NCBI GenBank assembly: GCA_002369515.1
Contig: DFFM01000037.1
Location: 6,174 to 70,173, forward strand
Direction: 5' to 3'
Length of the DNA: 64,000 bases
DNA from: Prevotella sp. UBA3776
GTDB lineage: Bacteria; Bacteroidota; Bacteroidia; Bacteroidales; Bacteroidaceae
This document shows positions 32,824 to 42,400 of the stretch, in pieces. The notes below the pieces were generated by a model. It saw nothing but the letters and a program-made list of their open reading frames with translations, did no database searches and was not told the DNA's origin. The position numbers were made by a program, and so were the translations under genes. How positions within the stretch are numbered: position 1 is the stretch's first letter; the number at the start of each line of letters is the position of its first letter.

Positions 32824-34140
32824 ATGGATTTGAAAGTACGCTTGGCGCTGATGAACTTCTTGGAGTTCGCCGTATGGGGCGCTTATCTTACGTGTATGGG
32901 AAATTATCTGGGCACAGCCGGACTGGGCGGTCAGATATCGTGGTTCTATGCCATTCAAGGCATCGTGTCTATATTCATGCCCACGATTATGGGCATTGTG
33001 GCCGACAAGTACATCCAGCCGCAGCGGCTGTTGGGCTTGTGTCATATGGTGGCCGGTTGCGCCATGCTCTGTCTGTGGTACATGGGCATGAGTGCTGGCT
33101 TTGGCAATGAATTGCCCAACAAGGGTGCTTTTATTGCCATCTACACGCTGAGCGTGGCTTTCTATATGCCAACTTTGGCGTTGTCGAACACCACCGCTTT
33201 CACCATTCTGAAGAACAACGGATTGGACACAGTGAAGGACTTTCCTCCCATCCGTGTGCTTGGCACGGTGGGTTTCATTGCCACCATGTGGTTCGTCAAC
33301 TGTGCCGTGCTCGAGGACGGTTCGTTCTCGTTCACGTTGGCAGAGAACGCCCATAAGTTCCAATATACCTACATGCAGTTCTTCGTCTCTGGTTTGCTGA
33401 GCCTGGTGCTTTGCTGCTACTGTTTCACGCTGCCCCAGTGCCAGCTGGAGAAGAAGCCAAACCAGACTTTGGCAGAGTCGTTCGGGCTGAACGCCTTTCG
33501 CCTGTTCAAGAAAAAGAAGATGGCACTTTTCTTTATTTTCTCAGCCCTGCTGGGCATGTCGCTTCAAGTGACCAACGGTTATGCCGGTCCCTTCATCACC
33601 AGCTTCAAGGGCAGTGCCGACCCGCTGGTCGCTTCGTCGTTTGCGGCCAATAATGCTACTCTTCTCACTTCCATCTCGCAGATTAGCGAGGCGTTGTGCA
33701 TTCTGATGATTCCGTTCTTCCTGCGCCGCTATGGCATTAAGGTGGTGATGCTCATGTCGATGTTTGCTTGGGTGTTCCGCTTCGGATTCTTCGGCGTGGG
33801 CAACCCGGCCATGCCTGGTGTGCTGCTGTTCATCCTTTCGTGCATTGTCTATGGTGTTGCGTTCGATTTCTTCAATGTGTCGGGCGGCATTTTTGTCGAT
33901 CAGGAGTGCGAGCCCTCTGTAAAAGCTTCAGCGCAGGGGTTGTTCATGCTGATGACCAATGGTTTAGGTGCCACAATCGGTACTTTGGCTGCAGGCGAGA
34001 TAGTGAATCATTTCTGCACGTGGGAGAACGGTTATCTTCAGGGCAACTGGCAGTCATGCTGGTTCATCTTTGCAGGTTTCGCACTGGTTGTAGGCATAGC
34101 ATTTGCACTGATATTCAAGCCGGAGCAGAGTAAGCAGTAA
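32824..34140 (+). CDS. MFS nucleoside transporter (NupG-like)
   Basis: Inner-membrane transporter of 438 residues with twelve predicted helices. The start VRLALMNFLEFAVWGAYLTCMGNYL and the segment FYAIQGIVSIFMPTIMGIVADKYI match the nucleoside:H+ symporter group (Nuc_H_symport), as do VKDFPPIRVLGTVGFIATMW and FFNVSGGIFVDQE near the C-terminus. It should bring nucleosides into the cell with protons. It is full length, has its own promoter and is transcribed away from the structured RNA. The following small genes on the same strand may be separate. Confidence 0.9.
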   Translation: MDLKVRLALMNFLEFAVWGAYLTCMGNYLGTAGLGGQISWFYAIQGIVSIFMPTIMGIVADKYIQPQRLLGLCHMVAGCAMLCLWYMGMSAGFGNELPNKGAFIAIYTLSVAFYMPTLALSNTTAFTILKNNGLDTVKDFPPIRVLGTVGFIATMWFVNCAVLEDGSFSFTLAENAHKFQYTYMQFFVSGLLSLVLCCYCFTLPQCQLEKKPNQTLAESFGLNAFRLFKKKKMALFFIFSALLGMSLQVTNGYAGPFITSFKGSADPLVASSFAANNATLLTSISQISEALCILMIPFFLRRYGIKVVMLMSMFAWVFRFGFFGVGNPAMPGVLLFILSCIVYGVAFDFFNVSGGIFVDQECEPSVKASAQGLFMLMTNGLGATIGTLAAGEIVNHFCTWENGYLQGNWQSCWFIFAGFALVVGIAFALIFKPEQSKQ

Positions 34141-34195
34141 AAGGAAGTAAGCGCTCATTCCTCCTATGTTCTTGCTCTTCTTGAAAAATTGAATC

Positions 34196-34735
34196 ATGGA
34201 AAAAATAAAACTGAAACTGAAAGGCGTGGCCGAAATTGTTGGGTCTGACGACGTGGCCCTGCTCACGCTCACCGACGAACTGGAAATGAAGCAGCTCTCT
34301 GTGGTGTGTGACCGCGCGATGGCCCGCCAGCTCAGTTTGCGTCTGGCCGAGGCACCTCTGAACAACATTTTGTTGCCAGAGGTGCTTTGCGGTATGATGG
34401 AAGATATGGACCGTCAGCACTTCGAGGTGCTCATCAACGGCTTGTTGGACGGTCAGTACAAGGCTGTATTGGTGAACAAGGAGACGCTTGCGCTGACTCC
34501 GATCCGTGTGAGCGACGGTGTGTTGCTGGCAATGGTGGCAGGACTCGACATCTTCATCCAGGTGTCGCTCATGCGCCGTCAATCGGTTGATTTCAACAGT
34601 GGTTCGCGCGGCATTTCCATTCCTGTGAACACGCTGAGCATGGACATGCTCGAGAAAGCCCTCAACAACGCCATCAACGATGAAAACTATGAACTGGCCT
34701 CGCAACTGCGCGACGAAATGAAGAGACGAAAGTGA
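34196..34735 (+). CDS. Bifunctional nuclease family protein (DUF151) with UvrB/C motif
   Basis: Protein of 179 residues. Residues 1-130 form the DUF151/BFN domain (VGSDDVALLTLTDELEMKQLSVVCD, LPEVLCGMMEDM, VSDGVLLAMVAGLDIFIQ). Plant and archaeal relatives show RNase and DNase activity, but the bacterial role is not settled. The last 35 residues form a UvrB/UvrC-type helical hairpin (LNNAINDENYELASQLRDEMKRR), a protein-docking element. That fusion is frequent in Bacteroidales. Its stop overlaps the GTG start of rsmE by 4 nt, so translation of the two is coupled. Confidence 0.88.
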   Translation: MEKIKLKLKGVAEIVGSDDVALLTLTDELEMKQLSVVCDRAMARQLSLRLAEAPLNNILLPEVLCGMMEDMDRQHFEVLINGLLDGQYKAVLVNKETLALTPIRVSDGVLLAMVAGLDIFIQVSLMRRQSVDFNSGSRGISIPVNTLSMDMLEKALNNAINDENYELASQLRDEMKRRK

Positions 34736-35472
34736 AAGAGACAAGATTTTTCTATGTGCCGGGAGCTGCGGAAGCGGGCGAGTTGCCTGCCGACGAAGCT
34801 CAGCACGCCACGCGGGTGCTCCGACTACAGAGTGGCGACGAGATGTTTCTCATGGACGGAGAGGGCAACTTTTTCCGGGCAGAGGTGACGCTGGCATCAG
34901 CCAAGCGTTGCCTTTATAATATAAAAGAGGTGTTGCCGCAGTCGCCTGCTTGGCGTGGCCATCTGCATTTGGCCATTGCGCCCACGAAGATGATGGAACG
35001 CATGGAATGGATGGTGGAAAAAGCCACTGAGGTGGGGTGCGATGCGTTCAGCTTCGTGTTGTGCCGTTTCTCGGAACGCAAGGCGATGCGTTCAGACCGT
35101 GTGGAGAAAATCGTGGTGTCGGCCATGAAACAGAGTCGCAAGGCCTGGAAACCTCGAGTGGGCGAGCTTTGCCCGTTCCGCCAGTTTGTGGCCGAGGAGC
35201 GCGCCGGGCGAAAGTTTATTGCCCACTGCTACGAGGAGATTCCGCGTAAGGACTTGTTCGACGAGTTGACGAGCGGAGACAAAAAAGACAGCTGTGGCGA
35301 CGACATCACAGTGCTGGTGGGGCCCGAGGGCGACTTCTCCATCGAAGAGGTTCGCATGGCCATTGATGCCGGCTATGAGAGCATTTCGCTGGGAACAAGC
35401 CGACTGCGCACGGAAACCGCCGGACTGGCAGCCGTGATGATGATGCACTTGGCAAGAAAAATTAAAAAATAA
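34732..35472 (+). CDS. rsmE: 16S rRNA (uracil(1498)-N(3))-methyltransferase
   Basis: SPOUT methyltransferase of 246 residues that modifies U1498 of 16S rRNA. N-terminal PUA-like region: FYVPGAAEAGELPADEAQHATRVLRL. SPOUT core: LAIAPTKMMERMEWMVEKATEVGCDAF, FSERK, and the knot motifs VLVGPEGDFSIEEV and SLGTSRLRTETAGLAA, which bind SAM. The start is GTG at 34732, fixed by the 4-nt overlap with the stop of the BFN gene and by the protein beginning at once with the family sequence. Full length. Confidence 0.95.
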   Translation: MKETRFFYVPGAAEAGELPADEAQHATRVLRLQSGDEMFLMDGEGNFFRAEVTLASAKRCLYNIKEVLPQSPAWRGHLHLAIAPTKMMERMEWMVEKATEVGCDAFSFVLCRFSERKAMRSDRVEKIVVSAMKQSRKAWKPRVGELCPFRQFVAEERAGRKFIAHCYEEIPRKDLFDELTSGDKKDSCGDDITVLVGPEGDFSIEEVRMAIDAGYESISLGTSRLRTETAGLAAVMMMHLARKIKK

Positions 35473-35499
35473 AGAGATTGAAAAAAACTGTAGAATAGG

Positions 35500-36864
35500 A
35501 TGAAGGGTAGAAAGATTTTTATGTGGCTGGCAGCTGTAGTGTTGCTGACAGCATCGTGTTCTGATTCTGACTATTTGAACGCCATCCCCGAAGGCTGTAC
35601 AGCCTTGGTTTCGGTGGATATGGCTCAAACTGTCGGCACCAACCAGTCCGACGGCCAAACCAATCCGCTCGCTCGGTTGTTAAGGGTTGATGAGCTGAAA
35701 GACTGTGGCATCGACCTGGCTTCCAAACTCTATTTCTTCGAGGCCCCCGACGGAATGCTTGGAATGGCAGCCAAGGTGGACAGCCAGAAAAGACTGGCTC
35801 AGTGGCTCGAAGGGATGAGTGACAACGGCATGGCTACCAAACTCACCGAACGGCGTGGCTTCGAATTCTGTGTCTTGCGTGACAGTTGGGTGGTGGGCTT
35901 CTCCGAGAGCGCTATGTTGGTGATGGGGCCTGTAGCGGCCAACGCGCAGGCGGCACTTGTTCAGCAAGTGGCCACCTATTTGGCTCAGAACGAGGAGCAG
36001 GGCATCAAGGGCACCCCCATGTTTGCCAAACTCGACTCCATCGGCAGCAGCGTAGCCTTGGTGGCGCAAGCGCAGGCGTTGCCCGAGAAGTTTGTGGCTC
36101 CCTTCACACTGGGTGCTCCCAAAGAGGCCGATGCCAGCCAAGTGCTCATAGCCGCCGAAATGACCGTTGACGAGGGATGCCTGAACATTCAGGGCGAAAC
36201 CTTCTCGTTCAACAAACGCATCGATGCAGCACTTCGCCAAGCACAGCGCATTTTTCGCCCCATCCGCGGCGACTATGCCGCAAGCATGGCAGAGGGCAGT
36301 CTGCTGGGCGTGTTCATGAACGTGCGGGGGGCCGACTTCCTCACGCTGCTGCAGCAGAACAAGGGCATCATGGCCCTGCTCACCGGCATCAATACGGCCA
36401 TCGACATGGACAACATTCTGCGCAGTGTAGATGGTGACATGAGCGTCACGGTGCCTGTGCTGGGCGACAAGTTCGACATCACCATGGCTGCCCGTCTGGC
36501 GCAGCGCGAGTGGCTGAAGGACGTTGACTACTGGAAACGCTCGTGCCCCAGCGGCGGACGCATCATAGATACAGGCAAGGACAGCTTTTGCTATACCGAC
36601 GGCCAGACGACGTTCCACTTCGGAGTCACGGCAGACAATCAGTTCTTTGCCGGGAGCACCGCCCAGCTGGCATCTGCGGCCATTGGAAAGGCTCAGCAGC
36701 CATTGCCCGATGTTGTGAGAAAACAGCTGGTGGGGCAGAAGCTGGTGGCGGTCATCAGGCTTTCGGCCATCGACAACGAGGTGGCTCGTACCGTCATAGG
36801 GATTTTGGAACCGCTGTTTGGCCCGCTCACAACAGTTATTTATTCTCTCAAAGGAGGCGAGTGA
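35500..36864 (+). CDS. DUF4836-like lipoprotein
   Basis: Probable lipoprotein of 454 residues: signal IFMWLAAVVLLTASC with the lipobox Cys near residue 20. The start of the mature part (YLNAIPEGCTALVSVDMAQ) and the repeated two-lobe layout (two similar alpha/beta halves, LSRLLRVDELKDCGIDL-like and the later SLLGVFMNVRGADFLTLL) fit the DUF4836 family of Bacteroidales. Function is unknown; the family is envelope-located. It lies 27 nt after rsmE and 26 nt before an ABC ATPase, so it may be part of that exporter cluster, perhaps as its extracytoplasmic partner. Confidence 0.8.
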   Translation: MKGRKIFMWLAAVVLLTASCSDSDYLNAIPEGCTALVSVDMAQTVGTNQSDGQTNPLARLLRVDELKDCGIDLASKLYFFEAPDGMLGMAAKVDSQKRLAQWLEGMSDNGMATKLTERRGFEFCVLRDSWVVGFSESAMLVMGPVAANAQAALVQQVATYLAQNEEQGIKGTPMFAKLDSIGSSVALVAQAQALPEKFVAPFTLGAPKEADASQVLIAAEMTVDEGCLNIQGETFSFNKRIDAALRQAQRIFRPIRGDYAASMAEGSLLGVFMNVRGADFLTLLQQNKGIMALLTGINTAIDMDNILRSVDGDMSVTVPVLGDKFDITMAARLAQREWLKDVDYWKRSCPSGGRIIDTGKDSFCYTDGQTTFHFGVTADNQFFAGSTAQLASAAIGKAQQPLPDVVRKQLVGQKLVAVIRLSAIDNEVARTVIGILEPLFGPLTTVIYSLKGGE

Positions 36865-36890
36865 CCTCCTCTCATAAACGAAAAAAAGAA

Positions 36891-37535
36891 ATGGAAACCA
36901 TCGATTTCAAATATGTCATTCCGCAAGTGTTTGCCTCGCGCGAGCAACAGGATTCTGACATTTGGCAGCAAGACGTTCGATTCTCTCGCGGCCATCTGTA
37001 CCTCATCGAGGCAGAGAGCGGAAAGGGGAAAAGCACATTCTGCAGCTACGTTCAGGGCTATCGCAACGACTACAGCGGCAAACTGCTGTTCGATGGCGAG
37101 GACACCCGCTCGTTCAGCGTCGGTCAGTGGACGGAGGTGCGCATGCGCCATGTGAGCCACCTGTTTCAGGAGCTGCGCCTGTTCAGCGAACTGACAGCCC
37201 TTGAGAATGTGGAAATCAAGAACCGTCTGACGGGATTCAAGTCGCGCCAGCAGATAGAACAGTGGTTTGACATGCTGGGCATACCCGACAAGATGAACGC
37301 CCGTGTGGGGCAGATGTCGTTTGGCCAGCAGCAGCGTGTTGCGCTCATGCGAGCCTTGGTGCAGCCTTTCGATTTCCTGTTGGCCGACGAGCCCATCAGC
37401 CACCTGGACGACACCAATTCGCGCATCATGGCAGACATCATGATGGAGGAAGCGCACCAGCAGGGGGCTGCAGTCATCGTCACCAGCATCGGAAAGCACA
37501 TGGAGCTGTCCTACGAAAAGGCGTTCAGACTGTAA
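36891..37535 (+). CDS. ABC transporter ATP-binding protein, small
   Basis: ATPase of 214 residues in the group of LolD/MacB-like exporters. Walker A is ESGKGKST near residue 45, an unusual form with Lys where Gly or Ser is expected. The Q-loop is HLFQELRLFSELTALENVEI, the signature is SFGQQQRVALMRAL in place of LSGGQ, and Walker B is LLADEP followed by SHLDD; the switch His position reads VTSIGKH rather than VTH. Despite these changes all elements are in place. An ATG at 36891 is chosen because the family begins there. It pairs with the permease at 37718, separated by about 180 nt without an obvious gene. Confidence 0.85.
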   Translation: METIDFKYVIPQVFASREQQDSDIWQQDVRFSRGHLYLIEAESGKGKSTFCSYVQGYRNDYSGKLLFDGEDTRSFSVGQWTEVRMRHVSHLFQELRLFSELTALENVEIKNRLTGFKSRQQIEQWFDMLGIPDKMNARVGQMSFGQQQRVALMRALVQPFDFLLADEPISHLDDTNSRIMADIMMEEAHQQGAAVIVTSIGKHMELSYEKAFRL

Positions 37536-37717
37536 AAGGAGCGACCTCGCACAGAGTACGGATTCTCGCGGAACCGGTCATTGCGGATACACTGCATGTT
37601 TCCGGTCACTCCGGTTTTTCCGAACAGTGCGGAATAGCCGTGAAGCCTGGATACTCTGAAAAAAACGAATAATAACGATAAACCCGATAACCCGCAAAAG
37701 AACATCATCATCAAACA

Positions 37718-38914
37718 ATGCTTTGGAAATTACTTCGCCATCATATCAGCATTCCCCAGCTCGTAGGCTTCTTCTTTGCCAACCTCGTGGGCATGCTCAT
37801 CATTCTGCTCGGCTACCAATTCTATCGCGACGTGCTGCCCGTGTTCACCGCCGACGACTCGTTCATGAAGAGCGACTTCATGATTGTGAACAAGCGCATC
37901 AGCACCGCTGGCACTCTGGCAGGCCGCAGCAACGGGTTCAGCGGTGCCGAAATCGACGAACTTGGGCGGCAGCCTTTCGTCCGTAAACTGGGCTCCTTCA
38001 CCCGCGCCGAATACAAACTCGACGCTCAGTTGGGTGTGGGCGGACAGGATCTCATCAGCACCGAACTGTTTCTCGAAAGTGTGCCCAATGCGTTCATCGA
38101 CGTACCGTTGACCGACTGGACTTACGTGCCAGGCAAGTCGGTTGACGTGCCCGTCATCCTGCCGCGCAGCTACGTCAACATGTATAACTTCGGTTTTGCC
38201 CAAAGCCATTCGCTGCCTGCCATCAGCGAGGGTGTGCTGAGCATGGTCAACCTGCGCATCCGCGTTCGTGGCAACGGGCGCGAAGACATCTTCAACGGGC
38301 GTGTCATAGGCTTTTCCAACCGCCTGAATTCCATTCTGGTGCCCCAGTCGTTCATGGAGTGGAGCAACCAAACCTATGCTCCCGACGAGCATTCCGCCCC
38401 CACGCGCCTGCTTATGGAGGTGGACAATCCTGCCGATGAGCGCGTGGCCCAGTATCTACAGCGCAAGGGCTACGACATGGAGGACGACCGTCTGAACGCT
38501 GAAAAGACCACCTTCTTCCTCCGCCTGCTCGTCACCATTGTCATGGCTGTGGGACTTGTCATCGCGGTGTTGAGTTTCTATATCCTCATGCTGAGCATCT
38601 ACCTGCTCGTTCAGAAGAACGCCTCGAAGCTCGAGAGCCTTCTGCTGCTGGGCTATTCGCCCGGCCAGGTGGCGCGGCCCTACCAGTTGCTCACATTGGT
38701 GCTCAACGTGGCCGTTCTCGTGCTGGCCATCGTCGTGGTGTGGGTGGTGCGCTCGCGTTATATGGCTGTCGTTGCCGCCCTCTATCCCCAACTGCCCGAC
38801 GGCTCGCTGGTGCATGCCTTGGTTCTTGGCCTTCTGCTCTTTGCCGTTGTGTCGCTCCTCAATGTGCTCATCATCCGTCGGAAAATGCTCCGCATCTGGC
38901 ACCGCAAGGACTAA
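37718..38914 (+). CDS. FtsX-like ABC transporter permease
   Basis: Membrane protein of 398 residues with the MacB/FtsX layout: one N-terminal helix (VGFFFANLVGMLIILLGYQFY), a large extracytoplasmic domain of about 220 residues and three C-terminal helices (LLVTIVMAVGLVIAVLSFYILMLSIY and two more), with the coupling motif QKNASKLESLLLLGYSPGQVARPY between them. It should work with the ATPase just upstream, moving a lipid, lipoprotein or peptide, or transmitting force. The substrate is not shown. It is followed by a long perfect hairpin in the 21-bp repeat tract that can end transcription. Confidence 0.85.
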   Translation: MLWKLLRHHISIPQLVGFFFANLVGMLIILLGYQFYRDVLPVFTADDSFMKSDFMIVNKRISTAGTLAGRSNGFSGAEIDELGRQPFVRKLGSFTRAEYKLDAQLGVGGQDLISTELFLESVPNAFIDVPLTDWTYVPGKSVDVPVILPRSYVNMYNFGFAQSHSLPAISEGVLSMVNLRIRVRGNGREDIFNGRVIGFSNRLNSILVPQSFMEWSNQTYAPDEHSAPTRLLMEVDNPADERVAQYLQRKGYDMEDDRLNAEKTTFFLRLLVTIVMAVGLVIAVLSFYILMLSIYLLVQKNASKLESLLLLGYSPGQVARPYQLLTLVLNVAVLVLAIVVVWVVRSRYMAVVAALYPQLPDGSLVHALVLGLLLFAVVSLLNVLIIRRKMLRIWHRKD

Positions 38915-38920
38915 CACATT

Positions 38921-39130
38921 ATCTCTCGGCAACAGAAAAATATCTCCTGACACCAGAAAAATATCTCCTGACACCAGAAAAATATCTCCCGACGATACGT
39001 ACAAATTCTCTAGAGAATTTTGCGCTATCGTCGGGAGATATTTTTTTCGTGTATTCAAGGGTTGCTTCAACCCCCAGCGTTGCATTGTCAAACGCCAGCA
39101 TTGCATTGTCAACCCCCAGCGATGCATTTT
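38921..39130. repeat. 21-bp-periodic intergenic repeat, copy 2
   Basis: Ten units in strict 21-bp phase. Units at 38942 and 38963 are identical (ATCTCCTGACACC plus GAAAAAT). The unit at 38984 starts the core CGACGATACGTACAAATTC, followed by the 18-bp palindrome AAATTCTCTAGAGAATTT. The arms AAAAATATCTCCCGACGATA (38979-38998) and their inverse (39027-39046) make a perfect 20-bp stem around it, followed by T7. Units at 39068, 39089 and 39110 (CAACCCCCAGCG-TGCATT type) keep the same phase with a different sequence. The stem is a likely terminator for the ABC permease. Confidence 0.85.
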
Positions 39131-39195
39131 CAAAAGCCCAAACGCCGCATTTGAAAGAGCGAGGCTGTTTTCGGAAACCCAACGGTATGCAGGTT

Positions 39196-39212
39196 GCATT
39201 CCAAAGGAATGC
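39196..39212. repeat. Short hairpin GCATTCC-aaa-GGAATGC
   Basis: A perfect 7-bp stem with a 3-nt loop in the long gap 38915-39442. It is followed by CGGGCGTTTTTGAGGG and may be a weak terminator. The rest of the gap, apart from the repeats and the TonB receptor promoter, shows nothing. Confidence 0.5.
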
Positions 39213-39292
39213 CGGCGGGCGTTTTTGAGGGATTTTTTCCTTCTAAAAAGAAAAAACTGAGCGCAAAGGAATGTGGAATGAAGTTTTTTTTA

Positions 39293-39366
39293 TATATTTG
39301 CACATTGAAGGCAGAACGAATCGTTTGCAACGGATGAAATCAATCTCTGTGAAGGAACGAATCGTT
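39293..39366 (+). promoter_or_regulatory. Promoter and paired palindromes of the TonB receptor gene
   Basis: TATATTTG at 39293-39300 is an exact -7 element. Just after the inferred start, AACGAATCGTT occurs at 39315-39325 and again at 39356-39366, 41 bp apart. The similarity extends past the 11-mer (TTTGCAACGGAT, TTTCCAACTGAT). They could be operator sites for a repressor or tandem RNA elements. Confidence 0.6.
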
Positions 39367-39442
39367 TCCAACTGATTAAAGCCCACATCTTTACGGATGA
39401 AAAACAAGAAAAGTATTAATTATAAAAAACCTTAATGATATT

Positions 39443-42400
39443 ATGCAGAAAAGATTGCATTTACTATTTGCCATGCTGACGCTGTTTGTTGCGACGGCCA
39501 TGGCTCAGATCACCACATCTGGAATCAGTGGAAAAGTGACGTCGGAAGGCGAGGCGGTCATTGGTGCTTCCATCACGGCCATTCACGAACCTTCTGGAAC
39601 CGTTTATCGCGCGGTGACCAACGCGCGCGGACGCTACACCATCCAGGGCATGCGCGCGGGTGGCCCCTACAAGGTGGAAGTGACCTACGTGGGCCATCAG
39701 CCAAAGACGTTCAATGGTGTGCAGCTGCTGCTGGGCGAAATGCAGACACTCTCGTGCTCGCTTGAGGAAGATGCCAAGCTCTTGGACGAGTTGGTGGTTA
39801 CGGGCAAGAGCGGACTGAATGCCACCAAGACGGGCGCAGCCATGAGCATCAGCGCAGAGCAAATCAACAACATCCCTTCGGTGAGCCATTCGATAGCCGA
39901 CATCGCGCGCATGACTCCGCAGGTGACCACCAACCAGCAGTCGGGTGCCATCTCGATAGCAGGTACGAACAACCGCTACAACTCGTTCCAGATTGACGGT
40001 GCGATGAACAATGACGTATTCGGACTCACCTCGAACGGTGCCAACGGCGGACAGGCCGGCACCAACCCTGTCTCAATGGAAACCATCGAGCAGATTCAGG
40101 TGAACGTGGCTCCTTTCGACGTGCGACAGAGTGGATTCACGGGAGGTGCCATCAATGCCATCACCAAGAGCGGCACCAACCAGTTCCACGGCAGCGCTTA
40201 CGGATTCGGCAACAACCAAGACTTGGTGGGCAAGAAGTACAAGATGGACAACGGCGGCGAGAGCCGTGCCGTGGAGAAGGAGAAAGAGTATCTCTACGGA
40301 TTCACCCTTGGAGGCCCCATCGTGAAGGACAAGCTCTTCTTCTTTGCCAACTTCGAGAAAGCCAACAAGGAGTATCCCACCCAGTACGGTCTTGGAGCCG
40401 AAGGTTCGAAGGTGCCCGCCGACTTGGCCACCGACATCCTTCGCAGCGTCGAGGACTTGGCCCAAGGCCAGGGCGTTGACTACCACGGTGTGTTCTTGGA
40501 CAAGGACCGTTTCGTGAAGAGCACCAAGGCCGGACTGAAGTTGGACTGGAACATCAACGACTTCAACAAACTCACCTTGCGCTGGAGCTTGGTGGACGCG
40601 TCGCAGCTGAACGGACTGGGCTCGATATCCGCCCTTAACACCGTTGACCATCTGTACGAATTCCAGTCGAACACCAATTCGTTCATTGCCGAATTGCAGA
40701 GCCGTCTGTCGTCCAATGTGAGCAACGAGGCGCGCGCCTCCTACGTGCGCGTTCGCGACAAGCGCACATCGGGCAACCCGTTCCCGTCGGTGACCGTCTA
40801 TAGCGTGGGCAAGGAGGGAGGCTCAGTGAATATCGGAAACGAGTACAGCTCGATGGCCAACGGACTCGACCAGGACATCTTCACCTTGGAGGACAACCTC
40901 AACTGGTACAAAGGCAACCATACCTACACCTTCGGTACGCACAACGAGTTCTACAAGTTCTCGAACATCTACCTGCCCAACCTCTTCGGCTGCTACTACT
41001 TCAACAGCTACGACGACTTCAAGAGCTACTACCAGAGTGCCAAGAGCGGTCAGCCCGACGGCTCGCTCATCAACCGCTACTACTTCGGCCAGGCCAACGT
41101 GGAAGTGACGGGCGACCCCCGCTGGGCGGCCAAGTTCGGCGCCGGACAGTTGGGGTTCTACGTTCAGGACAAGTGGAATGTCGCTGACAACGTGCAGATC
41201 ACCTACGGCCTGCGCATGGATCTGCCCCTGTTCTTCGACACGCCTGCCGCCAACGTTGGCTTCAACCAGTTTGCCGCCCAGCGAGGATGGGAGTACAGAA
41301 CCGACCACAAAATGGCCACCAAGCCCATGTGGAGCCCGCGTGTGGGCTTCCGCTGGAATGTGCTCGACGAACACAGGCTGATTCTGCGCGGAGGTGCCGG
41401 CTTGTTCTCCGGACGCATTCCCTTCGTGTGGCTGAGCAACAACTTCAGCAACACCGGTGTACAGCTCTCGTCCTATCAGGTGAACGCGCCCAGAACCAAG
41501 GACATATCGCTCATTCTCGACCCCGACCGTCAAACCATTAACGGCGATAAACTGAGCGCATCGTCGGGCAGCCAGCTCATCAATGTGTTCGACAAGGACT
41601 TCAAGTTTGCCCAGACGTTGCGATTCAATCTCGGCGCCGACTTCAAGGCCTTCGGAATAGACTGGACGGCTGAGGCCATCTACTCAAAGACGCTCAACGA
41701 CGTGGTGTATAGCAACATCGCCTACGACGAGACCGGCAAGACGCTTGGACAGACGTCGCCCTTCTTCTGGGACAACCGCCCCATGTTCACCCGCATCACC
41801 ACGGGAACGCCCTACAACAACATCTATCTGCTGAGCAACACCAGCCGTGGATACAGCTACAACCTCTCGCTGAAGGCTGAGAAACACTTCGACTTCGGAC
41901 TCGACCTGATGGCCAGCTACACCTACAGCAAGTCGAAAGCAGTGGCCAGCGTCACGTCGTCGGTGGCCCAGAGCAACTGGCGCAACACCCACACCTACCG
42001 CAACTCAAACGACCCGGAACTGACCAACAGCGCATTCAACATGCCTCACAGCGTGAAGGCGTCGGCCTTCTACCATTTCAGCTACGGTCGAAACAAAATG
42101 TTCACCACAACCATAGGACTCGTCTATGAAGGCCACAGCGGTTCGCCCTACAGCATCATCTACAGCGGCGACATCAACGGTGACGACGGAACCAGCAACG
42201 ACCTGTTCTTCATCCCCACCGACGAGCAGATTGACCTCATGCCCTTCGAGCCCACCAGCGACTTCAGCGAAGAGCAGCAGCGCGCCAACCTGAAACAGTG
42301 GCTCGGCAGCCAACGCTATCTGAAGGACCACCGTGGCGAATACTATGAGCGCTACGCTGACAACCTGCCCTTCGAGAGCCATTTCGACCTCCACGTGGCC

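Noticed and set aside
36543..36890. 116-codon extension of the ABC ATPase into the DUF4836 gene
   Set aside because: It runs inside the DUF4836 CDS in another frame and the ATPase family begins at 36891.
38921..39130. CRISPR array
   Set aside because: Units are contiguous 21-mers with no spacers of equal size and no cas genes nearby.
38456..39199. Genes within the 38915-39442 repeat region on either strand
   Set aside because: Frames stay open only because the 21-bp unit is a multiple of three; the products are heptad repeats.
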